Numbered from the stretch's first letter, positions 46,427 to 59,290 are shown. The stretch is 64,000 bases of DNA from Sphagnum magellanicum (GCA_021904315.1 CM038913.1:5641958-5705957); one strand, 5' to 3'. Translations and numbers: made by a program. The notes: generated by a model from the letters alone, not told the origin.

Positions 46427-48699
46427 GGCAGCAAAGTATATATGGCCCTTTTTGTTTGGGCCAAAATGGAAGTGGGAGCAAAATGGGGTCACAAGAGAAA
46501 GGGTATCTAGGGATTAGAGGGGGAAGAAGAAGCACTTGAACTAAGTAGCAAGAGGAAATTGATCATGCAAAGAGGGAACTTTTTAGTGTGGGAAACCAAG
46601 AGGTGTGGAGATCATAAGAAAGATAATTGAGATCCATTGAGGTGGTTTGTTAAGTAGGAGGAAAGTGTCCTTCCACTTTGGAGTGTTTTAAATATCTATG
46701 TTATATGTGGAAGGATTTTTTTGCCTTTTTAATTATGTTTTATATGCTATTATTAATAATAAAGTGTTAAAGTTATCAAGTTTTAGAAAAGGTTGGTCTT
46801 TTGGATACCCTTTTTTTTTTTTGAAGATATATCTCTATTTGAACTTCCATGAGAAAAGGAATTGCCATTGGGATTGGGAATTGGAACATGGAAATTTTTT
46901 TGGGTTGCATGAGTAATTGTGTTATTTAGGGATCATTGTATATGTTTACATAATGGATAGCTCTTAGATCCTTAACCATTTGAGAAAGTCATGAATCTGA
47001 ATTTTGAAATATATATGTGGTGATAATGAATTGTATGAATTTGAAGGGATGTGAAATGGGAGTTCATGGGATGGGCCAAGATTTATAAAGAACCAATGTC
47101 TAGTATACAAATAAGGTATGATCCAAATAAAATGTCATATATCATTTAGGCACATGTTTACATTGTATTTGTTATTATAAATGGAATAAGTTTGTAGTCA
47201 AATCTACTATTTTGTTAATTTTTTATATTCTTACAACATATTCTTGTGAATGTACCAAAAAATTATAAAATACATTTCATTTGTTATTAGAATAAGTTTG
47301 TGTTGATATGATTTTTTATACATATTTTTAATAGTCTAACTTAATGAAATTTTCATGAATGAAAACATGTTTACATTTGTTCATGTTAAAATGCATACCA
47401 AACCCATAACTAGCATTTGGCATAAACTATCAACATTATATATATTTCAACAAAATGGGTTTGATAGCCCCATTTTAATTTTCCAAAATTTTGATAATTA
47501 GTTTTTATGTACAAGAGATGCACATTTATTTTTTAATATAAAAAGGGATTATATCTTTTAAACAAAAGATCATGAATTCAAATTTTCAAGTTTTTCAGTA
47601 GGTCTCCTTAATTTCATTTTTTTCAACTTTCCTCTTTGGGAATTATTTAATACTAAATCTTAGGTATAGGTATAGTAATCTAAACTTGTTAGTTGTTAAA
47701 CTCTTATGTGAACTAAACAAAATAAAGTAACCAATATTTCAACTACATAAATGGTTTACTAAGAAGTTGTCAATATCAACAATTTGAAATAAAATTTGCA
47801 AACTTTATTATTTGAAAACTAAAAAAAATAAAGAAAGACCATAAATTTTTGTGTAATAAGAATGTCACAAATTAGTTCCTCATGTAGCCCAAGTTTTGTT
47901 ACATCTTGAAACTACATAATTACAACCAAACACATTAGTATCCATCAAAGAAGAATATCTTAGCATTCCAAATTGCAAACATCTTAGTAATTGCAAAAAT
48001 TTGTGTAGGATGTGATAGACTATTTAGTAGTATTCATGCGTGGATAACTTGAAGATGGTAGTTTGTACATGCTTAAAAGGTTCTAAAGAAATATCTTTTA
48101 GCTCCAAAATTTTGGTAACCCTCTTTGGTCCCATTCCCTATGCTATGAAACAAGAAAATAAAAGTGATTGAAGCCATCCTTGTGTAACTACACAATGAAT
48201 CAATATCAAAGAATACAATGAATTAGGTTTAATAGATGTAAACACACCATCATTATGCTTACATTTTTGAGTGTAAGACTTTTGGATTAAGAAATTCAAT
48301 TTGTAAAAAACAAAAAACATGTTTTTTTTTGTGTTCAACAATAATTTCAATCATCATTATTGAGTCAAAACATCAAATGTGGAAGTCACCATCTTGTATC
48401 ACATTTACATTTTAAAAATACATTGGACGTAATCTCACTTTGGGAATTGGAATCTCGATGGACTCTTAAATCTTCAAAAGGTGATTGCAGGGGTCAAAAC
48501 ACATTGGATTGAAAAGTTTTTTATATCATTGATAATATCTTGAGATTTAAATGTTTAAAATGTGCTTGCATGACCCATTTGGGTACTTAAAACATAAGTT
48601 ATAATCAAAAGAAGGGCCAGAAGTCAAATTGTCAATTTGACTTCCAACAATTAAAAGTTAGGAATCGCTCTGATTCACTTCTGTGCAGGTGGCGTGTCA
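46427..48699. other. AT-rich stretch upstream of the small gene
   Basis: The first few hundred bases are probably the promoter of the small - strand gene. The rest is AT-rich and shows no gene. Confidence 0.4.
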
Positions 48700-49214
48700 C
48701 ATATTGTTGGAAATAAATTAACCAAGGCTACAACTTTGCTTGAAACTTCACCTTAATCGGAGGTTTGCACAAGAAGTTATGGGCTTCCAAAGTTGTGAAA
48801 GTTTCAATTTTGGAAATTTTGGGACTCTCAACTTGGGAGTCTTGGCACAAAATGACATTTGGGTGCTGGACCTTGTGGCCTAGGCACAAAAAATATTATA
48901 AGGGGGAAGGTGGTGGCTTCCCCCAAGTTCAAGCCATGGTGAGTCTTATGAATTCGTGTTTGCTCGTGTTTTGTATGTGCATCAAAAGTGCTCCAACTAC
49001 ACATTAATCAATTTGTTGTTTGGTTTATGTAAGTTTGTGTGAATAATTGACCCATTTGTCATTTGTCATAGTCCCCATCCTAAAGCTCCAGCACGCCCCT
49101 CTACCATCGAAGTGCTGCGAGCCAAGGAGCATACCCCAACTTTTCAAACTTCTGTTGTTTCCACCTGTGAACTCATAGTTGAATCTTTCAAGGAATTTGG
49201 GGGTGCATCATTCA
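48700..49214 (+). mobile_element. Possible LTR-type retroelement remnant
   Basis: The segment starts with tgttggaaataa, a common LTR start, has a tattataa box near 48893, and contains a short open + strand stretch at about 49075-49215 that reads HPKAPARPSTIEVLRAKEH followed by a Val/Glu-rich part. That composition is out of place here and resembles repeat-encoded peptides of plant retroelements. No second LTR or polyprotein is seen, and it stops where the LRR array begins. Confidence 0.3.
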
Positions 49215-52200
49215 AAGGTAGTCAATTTATCAATAGATGTAAGTAACTCCTTCAACTATGAGCACTTTAACAAATCTAACTTTTCAAGGGCAATGAATTC
49301 AACAATAGATGTAAGTAATTCTTTCACCTATGAGCACCCTAACAAATTCAAATATTGAAGAGTATTTAATTTGTCAATAGATGTGGGGAACTCCTTCCAC
49401 TAGAAGTAATTTAACAAATTTACATGAACAATCAATTTGTCAATACATGTAAATAATTCTTTCAATTAGGAGTAATATGAGAAATGCAAATATTAAAAGT
49501 AGTTAATTTATTAATATATGTAAGCAACTTTTTCAACTTTGAGCACTTTGACAAATCTAACTTTTCAAGGGTTGTTCGTTTATCAATAGATATAGGTAGT
49601 TCTTTCACTTATGAGCATGCTAACAAACATAAATATTGAAAGGCAATCCATTTGTCAATACATGTAGGTAACTCCTTCACCTATGAACAATTTGACAAAT
49701 TCAACTCTACATAAACAATCAATTTGTTAATAGATGTAGGTAATTCCTTCAATTACAAGCACCTTGACAAATCTAATTTTTCAAGGCTAGTTGATTTATA
49801 CATAGATGTAGGTAACTCCTTCAACTACAAGCTCCTTGACAAATGCAAAGATTGAAGGGCATCCAATTTGTCAATAGAGGTAGGTAATTCCTTCAACTGT
49901 AAGCACCCTAACAAATGTAACAATTCAAGGGTAGTCAACTTGTCAATAAATGTGGGAAATTCCTTCAACTACGAGCATTGTGACAAATTCGAAAATAAAA
50001 AAGAAGTTAATTTGTTAATAGATGTAGGTAATTCCTTCAACTACGAGCACCTTGATAAATATAACTTTTCAAGGCTAGTCAATTTGTTAATAGATGTAAG
50101 TAACTCCTTCAACTATGAGCACCATGACAACTGTAATAATCGAAGGGCAGTCAAGTTATCAATAGATGTAAATAACTCCTTCAACTATAAGCACCCTCAC
50201 AAATCCAACTTTTCAAGGCTAGTTAAATGGTTAATAGATGTAAATAACTCCTTCAACCGCGAGCACCGTGACAAATTCAAGGTTTGAAAGGTAGTTAATT
50301 TGTTAATAATGTAAGTAACTCCTTCAACTGTGAGCACCTTAAAAAATCCAACTTTTCAAGGCTAGTCAATTTGTCAATAAATGTAGGTAGCTCCTTCAAC
50401 TATAAGCACCTTAACAAATTCAAGGATTGAAGGACAGTCAATTTGTCAATACATGTAGGTAACTCTTTCAACTCCTAGCACCTTGACAAAGTCAACTTTT
50501 GAAGGCCAATCAATTTGTTAATAGGTATAAAGAACTCCTTCAATTATGAGCACCTTAATAAATACAACATTTCATGGTAATCAATTTGTTAATAAATGTA
50601 AGTAACTCCTTCAACTTCGAGCACTTTGACAAATGCAATAATTGAAAGGTAGTCAAATTATTGATAGATGTAGGTAACTCCAATTGTGAGCACCTTGACA
50701 AATCCAACTATTCAAGGTTAGTCAATTTGTCAATAGATGTAAGGAATTCCTTCAATTATGAACACCCTCACAAACCCAACACTTGAAGGGCAGTTAATTG
50801 GTTAATAGATGTAGGTAACTCCTTCAATCGCAAGCACCTTCACAATTGTAATTCGTTAAGGCTAGTCAATCTGTCAATAGAAGTAGGTAACTCCCTCAAC
50901 TTCGAACGCCCTGACAAATTCAAGGATTGAAAGGTAGTCAATTTGTTAATAGATGTAGGTGACTCCTTCAATTCTGAGCACCCTAACAAATTTAATAATC
51001 GAAGGGTAATCAATTTGTCAATAAATATAGGTAATTCCTCCAAATTCGAGCACCTTAACAAATCCAACTTTTCAAAGTTAATAAATTTGTCGATAGATGT
51101 AAGTAACTCCTTCAACTCCAAGCACCCTGATAAATCCAAGGATCAAAGGGAAGTCAATTTGTCAATAGATGTAGGTAATTCTTTCAACTTCGAGCATCTT
51201 GATAAATCTAACTTTTCAAGGCCAGTCAATTTGTCTATAGATGTAGGTAACTCCTTCAACCGCGAGCACCCTGACAATTGCAACTTGTTGAGGCTAGTCA
51301 AATTTGTCAATAGAGGTAGGTAATTATTTCAATTATGAGCACGTTGACAAATCCAATAATTGAAGGGTAATTAATTTATCAATAGATGTAGGTAACTCCT
51401 TCAACTCCGAGCACCTTGACAAATGCAACAATCAAAGGATAGTCAATTTGTCAATAGATGTAGGTAACTCCTTCAATTCCGAGCACCTTGACAAATTCAA
51501 CAATCGAAGGGTAATCAATTTGTCAATAGATGTAGGTAACTCCTTTAACTTTGAACATCCTAACAAATTCAACAATCGAAAGGTAATCAATTTGTTAATA
51601 GATGTAGGTAACTCCTTCAACTCCGAACACCTTGACAAATGTAACAAGAGAAGGCTAGTCAATTTGTCAATAGATGTAGGTAATTCCTTCAACTTTGAGC
51701 ACCTTGACAAATTCAACATTCGAAGGGTAATCAATTTGTCAATAGATGTAGATAACTCCTTCAACTCTGAGCACCTTCACAATTGTAACAATCGAAGGAC
51801 AGTTAATTTGTCAATAGATGTGAGTAACTCCTTAAACTCCCAGCACCTTAACAAATCCAAGGAATGAAAGGTAGTCAATTTGTGAATAGATCTAGGTAAT
51901 TCTTTTAACTCCGAGCACCTTGATAAATCCAAGGATTAGAGGGTAGTCAATTTATCAATAGATGTAGGTAACTCCTTGCCCTCTAACCACCCTGACAAAT
52001 CCAAGGATTGAAGGGTAGCTAATTTGTCAATAGATGTAAGTAATTCCTTGAACTCTGACCACCCTGACAAATCCAAGGATTGAAGGGCAATCAATTTGTC
52101 AATAGATGTAGGTGATTCCTTGAACTTTGAGCACCTTGACAAATCCAAGGATTGAAGGGCAATAAAATTATCAATACATGTAGGTAATTCCTTCAACTGC

Positions 52201-54790
52201 AAGCATTCTAACAAATTCAATGATTGAAGCGTAGTTAATTTGTTAACAGATGTGAAGTACTCCTTCAACTCCGAGCACCCTGTCAAATCCAAAGATTTGA
52301 AGGGTAGTCAATTTGTTAACAGATTTGGGTAATTCCTCCAACTCCCAACACCTTGACAAATCCAAGGATTGAAGGGCAGTCAATTTGTCGATAGATGTAG
52401 GTAACTCCTTCAACTCCGAACACCCTGACAAATCCAACTTTTGAAGGGTAATCAATCTGTCAATAGATGTAGGTAACTCCTTCAACTCCAAACACCTTAA
52501 CAAATTCAATGATTGAAGGGCAGTCAATTTGTCAATAGATGTAGGTAACTCTTTCAACACCGAACACCCTTACAAATTCAATGATTGAAGGGCAGTCAAT
52601 TTGTCAATAGATGTAGGTAACTCCTTCAACTCTAAACACCATGACAAATCCAACTCTTGAAGCGCAATCAAATTGTCAATAGATGTAGGTAACTCCTTCA
52701 ACTGGGAGCACTATCACAAATTCAATGTTTGAAAGGCAGTCAATTTGTCAATAGATGTAGGTAACTCCTTCAACTCCGAACACCTTGACAAATTCAATGA
52801 TTGAAGGGCAGTCAATTTGTCAATAGATGTAGGTAACTCCTTCAATTCCGTACACCATGACAAATCCAACTCTTGAAGCGCAATCAATTTGTCAATAGAT
52901 GTAGGTAATTCCTTCAACTGGGAGCACTCTGACAAATTCAATGATTGAAGGGCAGTTAATTTGTCAATAGATGTAGGTAACTCCTTCAACTCCGAACACC
53001 TTGACAAATTCAATGATTGAAGGGCAGTTAATTTGTCAATAGATGTAGGTAACTCCTTCAACTCCAAACACCATGACAAATCCAACTCTTGAAGCGCAAT
53101 CAAATTGTTAATAGATGTAGGTAACTCCTTCAACTGGGAGCACTCTGACAAATTCAATGTTTGAAGGGCAGTCAATTTGTCAATAGATGTAGGTAACTCC
53201 TTTAACTCCGAACACCCTGACAAATTCAATGATTGAAGGGCAGTCAATTTGTCAATAGATGTAGGTAACTCCTTCAATTCCCTGCACCATGACAAATCCA
53301 ACTTTTGAAGCGCAATCAATTTGTCAATAGATGTAGGTAACTCCTTCAACTTAGAGCACGTTGACAAATTCAATGATTGAAGGGCAATCAATTTGTCAAT
53401 AGATGTAGGTAACTCCTTCAATTCCCTACACCATGACAAATCCAACTTTTGAAGCGCAATCAATTTGTCAATAGATGTAGGTAACTCCAACTCCGAACAC
53501 CCTGACAAATTCAATGATTGAAGGGCAGTCAATTTGTCAATAGATGCAGGTAACTCCTTTAACTCCAAACACCATGACAAATCCAACTCTTGAAGCGCAG
53601 TCAATTTGTCAATAGATGTAGGTAACTCCTTCAACTGGGAGCACTCTGACAAATTTAATGATTGAAGGGCAGTCAATTTGTCAATAGATGTAGGTAACTC
53701 CTTCAACTCGGAGCACTCTAACAAATTCAATGATTGAAGGGAAGTTAATTTGTCAATAGATGAAGGTAATTCCTTCAACTCCCAACACCATGACAAATTC
53801 AATGATTGAAGGGCAGTCAATTTGTCAATAGATGTAGGTAACTCCTTCAACTCCGAACACCCTGACAAATTCAATGATTGAAGGGCAGTCAATTTGTCAA
53901 TAGATGTAGGTAATTCTTTCAACTTCGAACACCCTAACAAATTCAATGATTGAAGGGCAATCAATTTGCCAATAGATGTAGGTAACTCTTTCAACTCGGA
54001 GCACTCTGACAAATTCAATGATTGAAGGGCAGTTAATTTGTCAATAGATGTAGGTAACTCCTTTAATTCCCTACAGCATGATAAATCCAACTTTTGAAGC
54101 GTAATCAATTTGTCTATAGATGTAGGTAACTCCTTCAACTGGGAGCACTTTGACAAATTCAATGATTGAAGGGCAGTCAATTTGTCAATAGATGTAGGTA
54201 ACTCCTTCAATTCCTTACACCATGATAAATCCAACTCTTGAAGCGCAATCAATTTGTCAATAGATGTAGGTAACTCCTTCAACTGGGAACATTCTGACAA
54301 ATTCAATGATTGAAGGGCAGTCAATTTGTCAATAAATGTAGGTAACTCCTTTAACTCGGAGCATTCTGACAAATTCAATGATTGAAGGGTAGTCAATTTG
54401 TCAATAGATGTAGGTAACTCCTTCAATTCCAAACAACATGACAAATCCAACTCTTGAAGCGCAGTCAATTTGTCAATAGATGTAGGTAACTCCTTCAACT
54501 CGGAGCACTCTGACAAATTCAATGATTGAAGGGCAGTCAATTTGTCAATAGATGTAGGTAACTCCTTCAATTCCAAACACCCTGACAAATTTAATGATTG
54601 AAGGGCAGTCAATTTGTCAATAGATATAGGTAACTCTTTCAACTAGAAGCACTCTGACAAATTCAATGTTTGAAGGGCAGTCAATTTGTGAATAGATGTC
54701 GGTAGTACTTTTAGGTTGATGCATCTTGATAAATCGAGAACATGCAAGTTGGGACAATAACCAAAATTCAATGGTATTTCTTTAATTTTG
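49215..54790 (-). repeat. 72-bp coding minisatellite encoding 24-residue leucine-rich repeats
   Basis: About 77 units of 72 bp lie in tandem. Each encodes a plant-type LRR of the form CSELKELPTSIDKL followed by TALQSLNLSE. One uninterrupted frame, 54642-52717, holds nearly 27 units. In this part, units with LQELDLSWC recur mostly every third unit (216 bp) and sometimes every second (144 bp), marked by the + strand word aatccaactcttgaagcg. Units near the NB-ARC exon are almost identical. Those from about 52.3 to 49.2 kb are increasingly diverged, with stops and indels. Because 72 is a multiple of 3, the opposite strand also shows long false open frames. Confidence 0.9.
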
Positions 54791-55115
54791 GCTTCTTGCC
54801 AATGTATCCATCGCAATTCATATACATATTGGTCATGTAAAAAACCTTCCACAATGTTTGATGAGACTTGAGCCATATCAAACAACCTTAATTTGGGGAG
54901 GTGTACATTCTTGAACATCCCTGAAACCAAATTTTCATTTCCTTTCAATGATAAACCTTGTAGTTTTGAGGCCACCTATCACATGAAAAATTACAACATA
55001 TGAGTTCACACATATAACTTTTAAATTATGTAATAAAATTAATGCGTTTTTTTAATATACTAATTTTAAATTATAGATTAAAAAAAAGATAATAATTTGA
55101 CATAGTGATGATAAC

Positions 55116-56166
55116 CTTTTGTTCGTGCAAAATTTGTAATTTTGTTTTGGGATCCCATATTCGATTCTTTTCCTCTTTTATTGCAAATTTTCGACCCATA
55201 TCTTTCAATTGGTCATGCATAAATAAATTTCCATCTTCGTTGATTTTTACAAGAGATCTAACTTTTAAGTTATGCAATTCAAGTGTCGAAGATTCAGAAT
55301 CCCATATTTGAAGGGCTGTAATTTCTTTCAAATCACCAAAATAACAAGCAATATCCAAAAACATATCCTTTTCTGGTTGGGCCAAATCTCTGTAAGAAAT
55401 CTCCAAGCTTTGCCCAAAGCACACAATTTTTACCCCCATCCAAATTTTCCGCTCTTCGTAATTTTTCCAAGGCTCCATTCCAAATTTGCAATCTTGTTTG
55501 CATATCGTAGCTTTGTTTTTTGTGCAAAAAACTACCCATGACTTCAAGGCTCAAAGGAAGACTAGCACATGCTTCCACAATCTTCTCAAAAATGTTTTCA
55601 AAATCTTTTTCCACTCGTTTTATATTGGGAAATGTATGGGATAAAAAAAGTTCTGTTGCTTGTTTTTTGTTAAGATATGGCACTTCAAATTTTCCATTTG
55701 GATCTAAATGACCCTCCAAGATTCCCCAATCTCGACAAGTCACAATTACATCGCTTTTTTTATTTTTTCCTTGAAAAGTAAGAACTTTTGATAACTCATT
55801 GATAAGCTTTTCATCAACATCATCAATGACCACTAACACTTTCTTGGAAATCATGGTCTCTTCAATACGCTTAAGATCATCACCATTCACAACTTCCATG
55901 CCACTTTTTTTTCGGCGACACAAATCTTGTAGAAGTTGTTTTTTCAAATCTTCAATATTTTTTGATTTCACATCCTCCAAGAAACTAGATTTATCATATT
56001 GCTCATGGAACAAATAGTATATCTTTTTGCTCAAAGTTGTCTTTCCAATACCCCCCATTCCAACCAAACCAATAATAGATACCTTTTGTAACAATTTATA
56101 AGTCTCCTTCGCTTTTTCTTCTAAGCTCACTTCCCATGATGGTAGTGATGGAAGTTGTCGTGGATT
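55116..56166 (-). other. NB-ARC exon of the HNL locus
   Basis: The exon encodes the nucleotide-binding switch of the receptor. Motifs in order: P-loop GMGGIGKTT (336-344), kinase 2 VLVVIDDVD (410-418) ending in Asp as in TIR-type NLRs, RNBS-B DVIVTCRD (439-446), GLPL-like ASLPLSLEV (501-509), then after the frameshift RNBS-D-like MFLDIACYFG and the MHD motif (MHDQLKDMG). The exon is flanked by cacaacag and aag-gttatc splice signals. Confidence 0.9.
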
Positions 56167-57474
56167 CTGTTGTGATTCATGCAAATTTTATACTAATATT
56201 TTGATTGAAAGAAATATATGCCATATAATAATTATTTAAAATACATTAATTTTATTTTTTGTTAAGAATATATAAATTATAAAATTCCCATGTTATTGCA
56301 TCATATGTCTTGATGACAATTTAATATCTTATCAACTTTGTATATTTGAAGTGAACACAAATCAATGTTATGAATTAACAAAAAAAATTAAATTGAGTTT
56401 TTGTCACTTATACGTTCAATGTTAGATTTTACAAAAGTGTTATGAACACAACTTCCCAAGGTTGTCATGGCATTATTAAGTCTGTCATAACATGACACAC
56501 CATTTTGAACATTAACACAACCTAATGTCATATCAAAATAAGGTGAACTTAGGTGAATTTAGGGTTAACTTGAATCAAAACCTTGATAAGGTTGTCAAGG
56601 GCAAGGGCTTCATTGGGAAAAAAAATCTATGACAAGTGAAACGATGACAAAAAAATGGGAAATATTCAAGTGATAAAAAATGACAAAAATTTAAGCAACT
56701 AAATTTTTTTGGTTATTTTTTTTACTTCTAGGTGACCAAAAGAATTTTGGTTGCCAAATCGATGGTGAGGATCAACCTTGCCATTCATTGGATGATTGAA
56801 AATTAGTCAATGACAATTTAAAGAAAAAACATTTATCATTTAGTAATTAAAAGTTCAATTGAATGACCAAAAATTGAAATTCAATAAATAATAATTTTTT
56901 TTTTCCCACTCACTTGGTCAAAGAATTAAAAAATGAATGATCATAAAATTTTGGTCACAACATCAATGTTGTAGATCAATTCATTGATGATTGAACATTT
57001 CAAATAGATTACTAGTTTTTTATCTAGTTATTATTAATTGGTTTTGGTTGCTTTAGTGATTTTTGGTTGCTAATGAATTGGCAACCAATTTTTTTAAATA
57101 ATTTATTTTTTATCAACCAATTTTGATTGTTTAATCAACAATAAGGTTTATTTCCACCATTGATTTTACAATTGAGATTTTAATCCCAAAACAAAAATGA
57201 CTAACTAATTTCGATTGCTCACCTAATTTTTCGTTCATTTGATTCTTTTGGTATTAATTATTGTTTCAATCATAATTTTTGGGGATGAGCATATCACCTT
57301 TTCTTGAAAAAACATTGGGCATTCGACTTGATAGGTGTGTTAGAATTTCATGTGGATACGACACTTGATGCAAAATCAAAGTGTCATGTGCATTATGACA
57401 ACCTAAAAAATCCTTTAATTTTCCTTTTCATATAATGACTAACTAAAACTTTTGTATTGAAGTTGATGTCTCAC
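56167..57474 (-). other. Large intron of the HNL locus
   Basis: This 1.3-kb intron separates the hydrolase exons from the NB-ARC exon. It contains loosely repeated words (tttggttgcc, gaccaaaa, gatgattgaa) between 56700 and 57250, suggesting an old internal duplication. No exon fits inside it. Confidence 0.6.
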
Positions 57475-59290
57475 CTTTAAACAAATATTAAAACAATCCA
57501 CCAATTTTGAGTAACTTATGTGCTCCCTTGTAGGTGGCTTGCAAATAGTCAAATGATTTGCGTCTTCAATTTTGTAATAATTGTTACCAGCTAATCGTTG
57601 GGCTGATGCAAGTGAAACAAGAACTTCCTGCACATAGTTTAATGAGAATTGAAAATCAAATACAAGCTAAACATATTTTCGTTGATTTTAAAAAAAAAAT
57701 TGTCAACATAATTATTTTTTCAATTAAAAAAATGTTATGAAAAGCTTAAAACATAAGGACATACACACCAATTTCAAGCACAATCATTTGATTAGCTTCA
57801 ATTCATCACATTTTTACACAAGGCTTGTGCAAAGATCTAAAAAATAAAATTGCAAAAAATTTGAATTTCTATAAAAATATCAATATGCATATTTATTGAA
57901 GGTCATTATATTGAAAAATTACCTCATCTTTGTTAATGGATTGTCCTTCACCAAAAGCATAAATGATAAGGTTTTCTTTTGCTCGATCAAAATCCACAGA
58001 AAGTTGTTCCATTTTTGGATCTAAAACTTGAACATTCTTAAGCAAGTTTTGTTGTGGTATTGAGTGGGTCTTGTTCAAAAAACCCATTTCTTGGCATATT
58101 TGTGCAAAATACATTGAAAATGTTTTTGTCCCACCTTCATGTGGAACACCATAGAAAATTACCCCAGTAAGGTTATCATAAAAATCCTTCGATCTTGCAA
58201 TCATGGCTAAATCCATATCAGTTGATGTTTTTTGATTCATGCATCTTTGGATTTCCACCACTAAACTTTTGATGATCAAGCCACCAAAGCTATGACCAAC
58301 CAATACAATTGGAGCACACCAAAGGATTTCATAGCTGTAGATGTAAACATAATTTATAATTAGATTATGTTTCAATGTCATTCTTCTATTTAAACTCCAT
58401 TTATGGCATAATATAAGGATATTCAAATCTCATAAAAGGTATAAAATGAAATATAGTGAAATATTTGTCATCAATATTTTCTATTAAAATATTATCCCAA
58501 ATTAAAAAAGAATTTTGCAACCTTGATAACTACTATAAACAAATTAGTAATGAAAACTATTACAAAATTTGAAATCCATTGAAGTATGGAAGGTTATGTT
58601 AAACACATGTTTAAACATACAAAACTTTCAAATATTAGAATTGGGAAGGACATTGTTTCACCTTTGCTTCACCACCAAACTTTGTACAAGGTTCTTCCCA
58701 ATATCTGTTACATCACGATTGACCCCAAAAATATTGGTATCGTATGAAAGAGAAAGGATTTGGATATTTTCTCCCATATCCTCAACCAACCACTCTTTTA
58801 TCCAAAACGTACCACGTTCCACTCCATTAATGTGGGTAATTGATGTCCATGTTTCTTTCCACGCATTGGATATGTCCTTTCTAGAAACAATACCGTGAAA
58901 AAAAATGATGACCAATTTCGGGTGAGTTAAAATGAAATTCGGATACACAATATGAACCGGATTTATCTGCAATTGATAAGATGATCAATACAACACAATT
59001 TGTAAAACATATCAACTTCTCTTTCATAGCTTTCAACCCTAAAACAATTCATCCATTTAGATCAAAATAACATCCTACTTTGTAAATGAAAAAAAATTGT
59101 GGTAAAATCAAACTCAGAATATTTTATACATATGGTACATTTTCATGTTCATAAAAACTCATTGGCATAATTAAAAGCCTCATAAAAAGAAAATTGGAAA
59201 GAAATAAATCTTGCAAACATCCTAAAAAATTTGAGGTCATAAAGGTTCCAAAATAATTACCTTTGGGTTTTCCAAATGAAACATTTTCAT
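57475..59290 (-). other. SERAC1-like alpha/beta-hydrolase part of the HNL locus
   Basis: Four exons encode about 300 residues. The oxyanion-hole motif is FFHG (32-35), the nucleophile elbow VGHSFGG contains Ser127, YGVPHEGG follows, and DANHLTICKPP carries the likely catalytic His274. All core residues of a lipase-like hydrolase are therefore retained and this part shows no stop or frameshift. The 10-codon first exon is inferred from an ATG followed by MFHLENPK and a gtaatt donor in the right phase. Confidence 0.85.

Larger units (their letters stand above)
49215..59290 (-). pseudogene. Alpha/beta-hydrolase-NB-ARC-LRR (HNL) immune receptor, disrupted
   Basis: This is an intracellular NLR receptor of the HNL class, in which a SERAC1-like hydrolase replaces the TIR or coiled-coil domain. 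Proposed exons: 59290-59261 (10 codons, inferred start), 58966-58662, 58334-57923, 57627-57475 (hydrolase, about 300 residues), 56166-55116 (NB-ARC and winged helix) and 54975 onwards (linker and LRR). Junction phases agree throughout. The NB-ARC exon is 1051 nt, one more than a multiple of three, and switches frame between about 55437 and 55405. The LRR exon meets TAG at 54643-54645, TGA-TAG at 52711-52716, TAA at 52570-52572 and a frameshift near 52292. Beyond these the LRR pattern continues, decaying, to about 49215. As sequenced no full-length product is possible. Sequencing or assembly error in homopolymers and repeats could explain part of this. Confidence 0.8.

Noticed and set aside
49868..51867. 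Long + strand open frames with repeated Asn/Ser/Phe-rich units
   Set aside because: They are exact antisense shadows of the 72-bp LRR units. A period divisible by three keeps the opposite frame open. No independent gene signals exist.
49215..54790. CRISPR-like array
   Set aside because: Repeats are directly adjacent without unique spacers, encode LRRs, and the genome is eukaryotic.
55116..59290. TIR-NBS-LRR identity for the receptor
   Set aside because: The NB-ARC has TIR-type motif variants, but the spliced N-terminal exons encode a hydrolase with GHSFGG and no TIR motifs are present.
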